NCBI GenBank assembly: GCA_029779995.1
Contig: JAKOZM010000266.1
Span: forward strand, 1-5,994
Reading direction: 5' to 3'
Length of the DNA: 5,994 nt
Source: Actinomycetes bacterium
GTDB taxonomy: Bacteria; Actinomycetota; Actinomycetes; S36-B12; UBA10799
In this document: positions 4,430 through 5,994 of the stretch, piece after piece
Position numbering within the stretch: position 1 is the first letter of the stretch
Layout: every line of letters begins with the position of its first letter
Position numbers and translations under genes: made by a program
The notes under the pieces: generated by a model
What the model saw: the letters and a program-made list of their open reading frames with translations, nothing else
The model's database searches: none
What the model was told of the DNA's origin: nothing

Positions 4430-5977
4430 GTGGTGTTCCTGCGGAAGGTGCGGACCGCGTCGGGGGCGACGGCGGTCCAGATCGCTGAGCGTGTCGGCGG
4501 TCGGGACAAGGTGATCGAGCACCTGGGTTCAGCACACACGGACGCTGAGCTTGCGGTGTTGTTGGAGACTGGTCGACGCAAGATGCACGAGGGTCAGGGC
4601 GAGCTTGACCTCGTTGTGGGAGAACGTGATCCGCGTGAAGCGATCGTGCGTGGGCAGGTGTCGCGGGTCCTGATCGAGGTGGTTGAGGGGGCCTGGCGCC
4701 GGCTCGGGTTCGACGTGGTCGGTGACGCGGCGTTCTTCCAACTCGTGCTCGCGCGGGTGGTTGAGCCGACGAGCAAGGCTGACTCGGTGCGGGTGTTGAC
4801 CGAACTGGGTGTGACCCCGGTGCACCGCAACACGTTCACGGCGACGTTGAAGCGGTGCGGGCAGCGGGGGTATCGCGACCAGATCGCGGCCGCCTGTTTC
4901 ACCTACGCCTCCACCGCCGGTGATGTGTCGCTGGTGCTGTACGACGTGACCACGTTGTATTTCGAGGCCGAGCAGGAGGACGGACTGCGTAAGGTCGGCT
5001 ATTCGAAGGAACGCCGGGTCGACCCGCAAGTCATCGTCGGCCTGCTCGTGGACCGGCATGGGTTCCCGCTGGAGATCGGCTGTTGGGAGGGCAACAAGGC
5101 CGAGACGACCACGATCATCCCGATCATCCGCCAGTTCCAGGAACGCCACGCCCTGTCGGACATGGTGGTCGTCGCGGACGCGGGGATGCTGTCCGCGTCC
5201 AACCTCAAAGACCTCGACGAGGCCGGGTTGCGGTTCATCGTCGGCTCCCGGGTCACCAAGGCCCCAACTGACCTGGCCTCCCACTTCCGCTGGCACGGGG
5301 ACGCGTTCACCGACGGGCAGGTCATCGACACGATCACCCCGCGGGTCGCGACCGCCGCAGCGCGCAGCGTCAACGATGTGGCCAAGCGTGCCGAACCGGT
5401 GTGGGACCCCACCGTTCACCACAAGTCGTGGCGAGCAGTGTGGGCGTACTCGGCGAAACGTGCCGCCCGCGACGGCAAGACGTTGACCCTGCAGGAGAAC
5501 CGCGCCAAAGCCGTCGTCGCCGGCGAGAAAGCCGCCCGAACACCACGATTCGTCACGCTCAAGAACGGCTCCCGGGTCTTGGACGAGGCATCGCTGACCC
5601 GAGCACGACGCCTGGTCGGGTTGAAGGGGTACGTCACCAACATCCCCGTAGCCGTGATGCCCGCCGCCGACGTCATCGCCAGCTACCACGACCTATGGCA
5701 CGTCGAGGCATCGTTCCGGATGAGCAAAAGCGACCTGCGGGCCCGGCCGATCTTCCACCACACCCGCGAAGCGATCGACGCCCACCTGACCATCGTGTTC
5801 GCCGCCCTGGCCGTCGCCCGCTACCTGCAAACCACCACCGGCCTCAGCATCCGCCGCCTCGTGCACACCCTGCGACCCCTACGCGACGTCACCATCAGCA
5901 TCGCCGGACAGACCGTCACAGCCCGCCCCGCGATCCCCGACGACATCCAAGCCATCCTCCAGAAGACGACCCACTAA
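4430..5977 (+). CDS. IS1634-family DDE transposase
   Basis: This 515-residue protein should catalyse cut-and-paste or copy movement of the surrounding element by binding its terminal repeats. It belongs to the IS4-like DDE (RNase H fold) transposases. The N-terminus (FLRKVRTASGATAVQIAE, then the GSAHTDAEL segment) is typical of IS1634-type proteins. Catalytic residues are visible: D172 in LYDVTTLYF, D250 in VVVADAGML, and E426 in the signature YHDLWHVEASFRMSK, which fits Y-(2)-R-(3)-E-(6)-K with Leu in the Arg place (Y419, E426, K433). The length is normal for the family and there is no frameshift, so it is probably active. GTG 4430 is chosen because an in-frame TAA lies at 4403-4405 and the promoter points there; GTG 4433 is the alternative. 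The gene ends directly at the right terminal repeat. Codon use is GC-rich, unlike the large gene upstream. A long antisense frame in this region is a shadow. Confidence 0.95.
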   Translation: MVFLRKVRTASGATAVQIAERVGGRDKVIEHLGSAHTDAELAVLLETGRRKMHEGQGELDLVVGERDPREAIVRGQVSRVLIEVVEGAWRRLGFDVVGDAAFFQLVLARVVEPTSKADSVRVLTELGVTPVHRNTFTATLKRCGQRGYRDQIAAACFTYASTAGDVSLVLYDVTTLYFEAEQEDGLRKVGYSKERRVDPQVIVGLLVDRHGFPLEIGCWEGNKAETTTIIPIIRQFQERHALSDMVVVADAGMLSASNLKDLDEAGLRFIVGSRVTKAPTDLASHFRWHGDAFTDGQVIDTITPRVATAAARSVNDVAKRAEPVWDPTVHHKSWRAVWAYSAKRAARDGKTLTLQENRAKAVVAGEKAARTPRFVTLKNGSRVLDEASLTRARRLVGLKGYVTNIPVAVMPAADVIASYHDLWHVEASFRMSKSDLRARPIFHHTREAIDAHLTIVFAALAVARYLQTTTGLSIRRLVHTLRPLRDVTISIAGQTVTARPAIPDDIQAILQKTTH

Positions 5978-5993
5978 ACCTGTGCAACTCGGG
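5978..5993 (-). repeat. right terminal inverted repeat of the IS1634-type element
   Basis: ACCTGTGCAACTCGGG directly follows the transposase stop codon and is the inverted counterpart of 4317-4332, with 14 of 16 positions matching. It ends one base before the window edge. Confidence 0.75.
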
Positions 5994-5994
5994 T

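Larger units (their letters stand above)
4317..5993 (+). mobile_element. IS1634-family insertion sequence, apparently complete
   Basis: The left end CCTGACTTGCACAGGT (4317-4332) is an imperfect inverted repeat of 5978-5993: the reverse complement of the right end reads CCCGAGTTGCACAGGT, matching at 14 of 16 positions. Between them lies a single intact transposase gene whose stop codon abuts the right repeat. The span of 1677 bp fits the size range known for this family. The outer boundary could be slightly further out, because the window ends one base after the right repeat; the target-site duplication therefore cannot be tested. IS1634-type elements such as IS1549 are known for long, variable duplications. 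Confidence 0.82.

Noticed and set aside
4529..5689. 386-codon open frame antisense to the transposase
   Set aside because: It mirrors the codon structure of a clear DDE transposase, has a composition typical of an antisense shadow, and shows no family motif.
1..5994. CRISPR arrays, tRNA or rRNA genes, riboswitches
   Set aside because: No regularly spaced repeats and no cloverleaf or rRNA-like sequences were seen on either strand.

Overview
The window looks like a piece of accessory, mobile-element-rich DNA from a high-GC actinobacterium. This rests on the GC-rich flanks, the GTG start codons, an actinobacterial-type -35/-10 pair that would give a nearly leaderless mRNA, and three insertion-sequence types (IS481-, IS3- and IS1634-like) that are frequent in mycobacteria, Rhodococcus, Streptomyces and relatives. 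The exact genus cannot be read from the sequence.

Layout from left to right. Positions 3-251 (+) hold the 3' end of a gene whose product resembles the C-terminal half of a small HEPN-domain protein. Positions 252-877 hold no convincing intact gene: there is a well-composed but headless minus-strand reading (252-509), a possible 49-residue plus-strand ORF (660-809) and a perfect 10-bp inverted repeat (824-856). Positions 878-1184 (+) are a decayed fragment of an IS481-type transposase, broken by an in-frame stop and frameshifts. Positions 1265-3685 (+) hold the only large non-transposon gene, about 806 residues, which I cannot assign to a named family. It has a Cys/His cluster near residues 179-211 and, near its C-terminus, an RNxxxH motif in a helical context typical of HEPN ribonuclease domains. 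Its base composition is lower in GC than its neighbours and it carries at least five TTA codons. Positions 3858-4265 (-) are a decayed IS3-family orfA with part of a terminal repeat. Positions 4317-5993 are an apparently intact IS1634-family element with a full DDE transposase and matching 16-bp terminal inverted repeats; it ends at the right edge of the window.

How it fits together: a HEPN-like gene tail and a large orphan protein with a HEPN-type motif lie among three generations of insertion sequences (two decayed, one apparently intact). That setting is typical of defence or genomic islands. The best candidate for something undescribed is the 806-residue protein, which could be a single-gene, HEPN-based antiphage or abortive-infection effector. 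The motif is seen directly; the defence role is inference.
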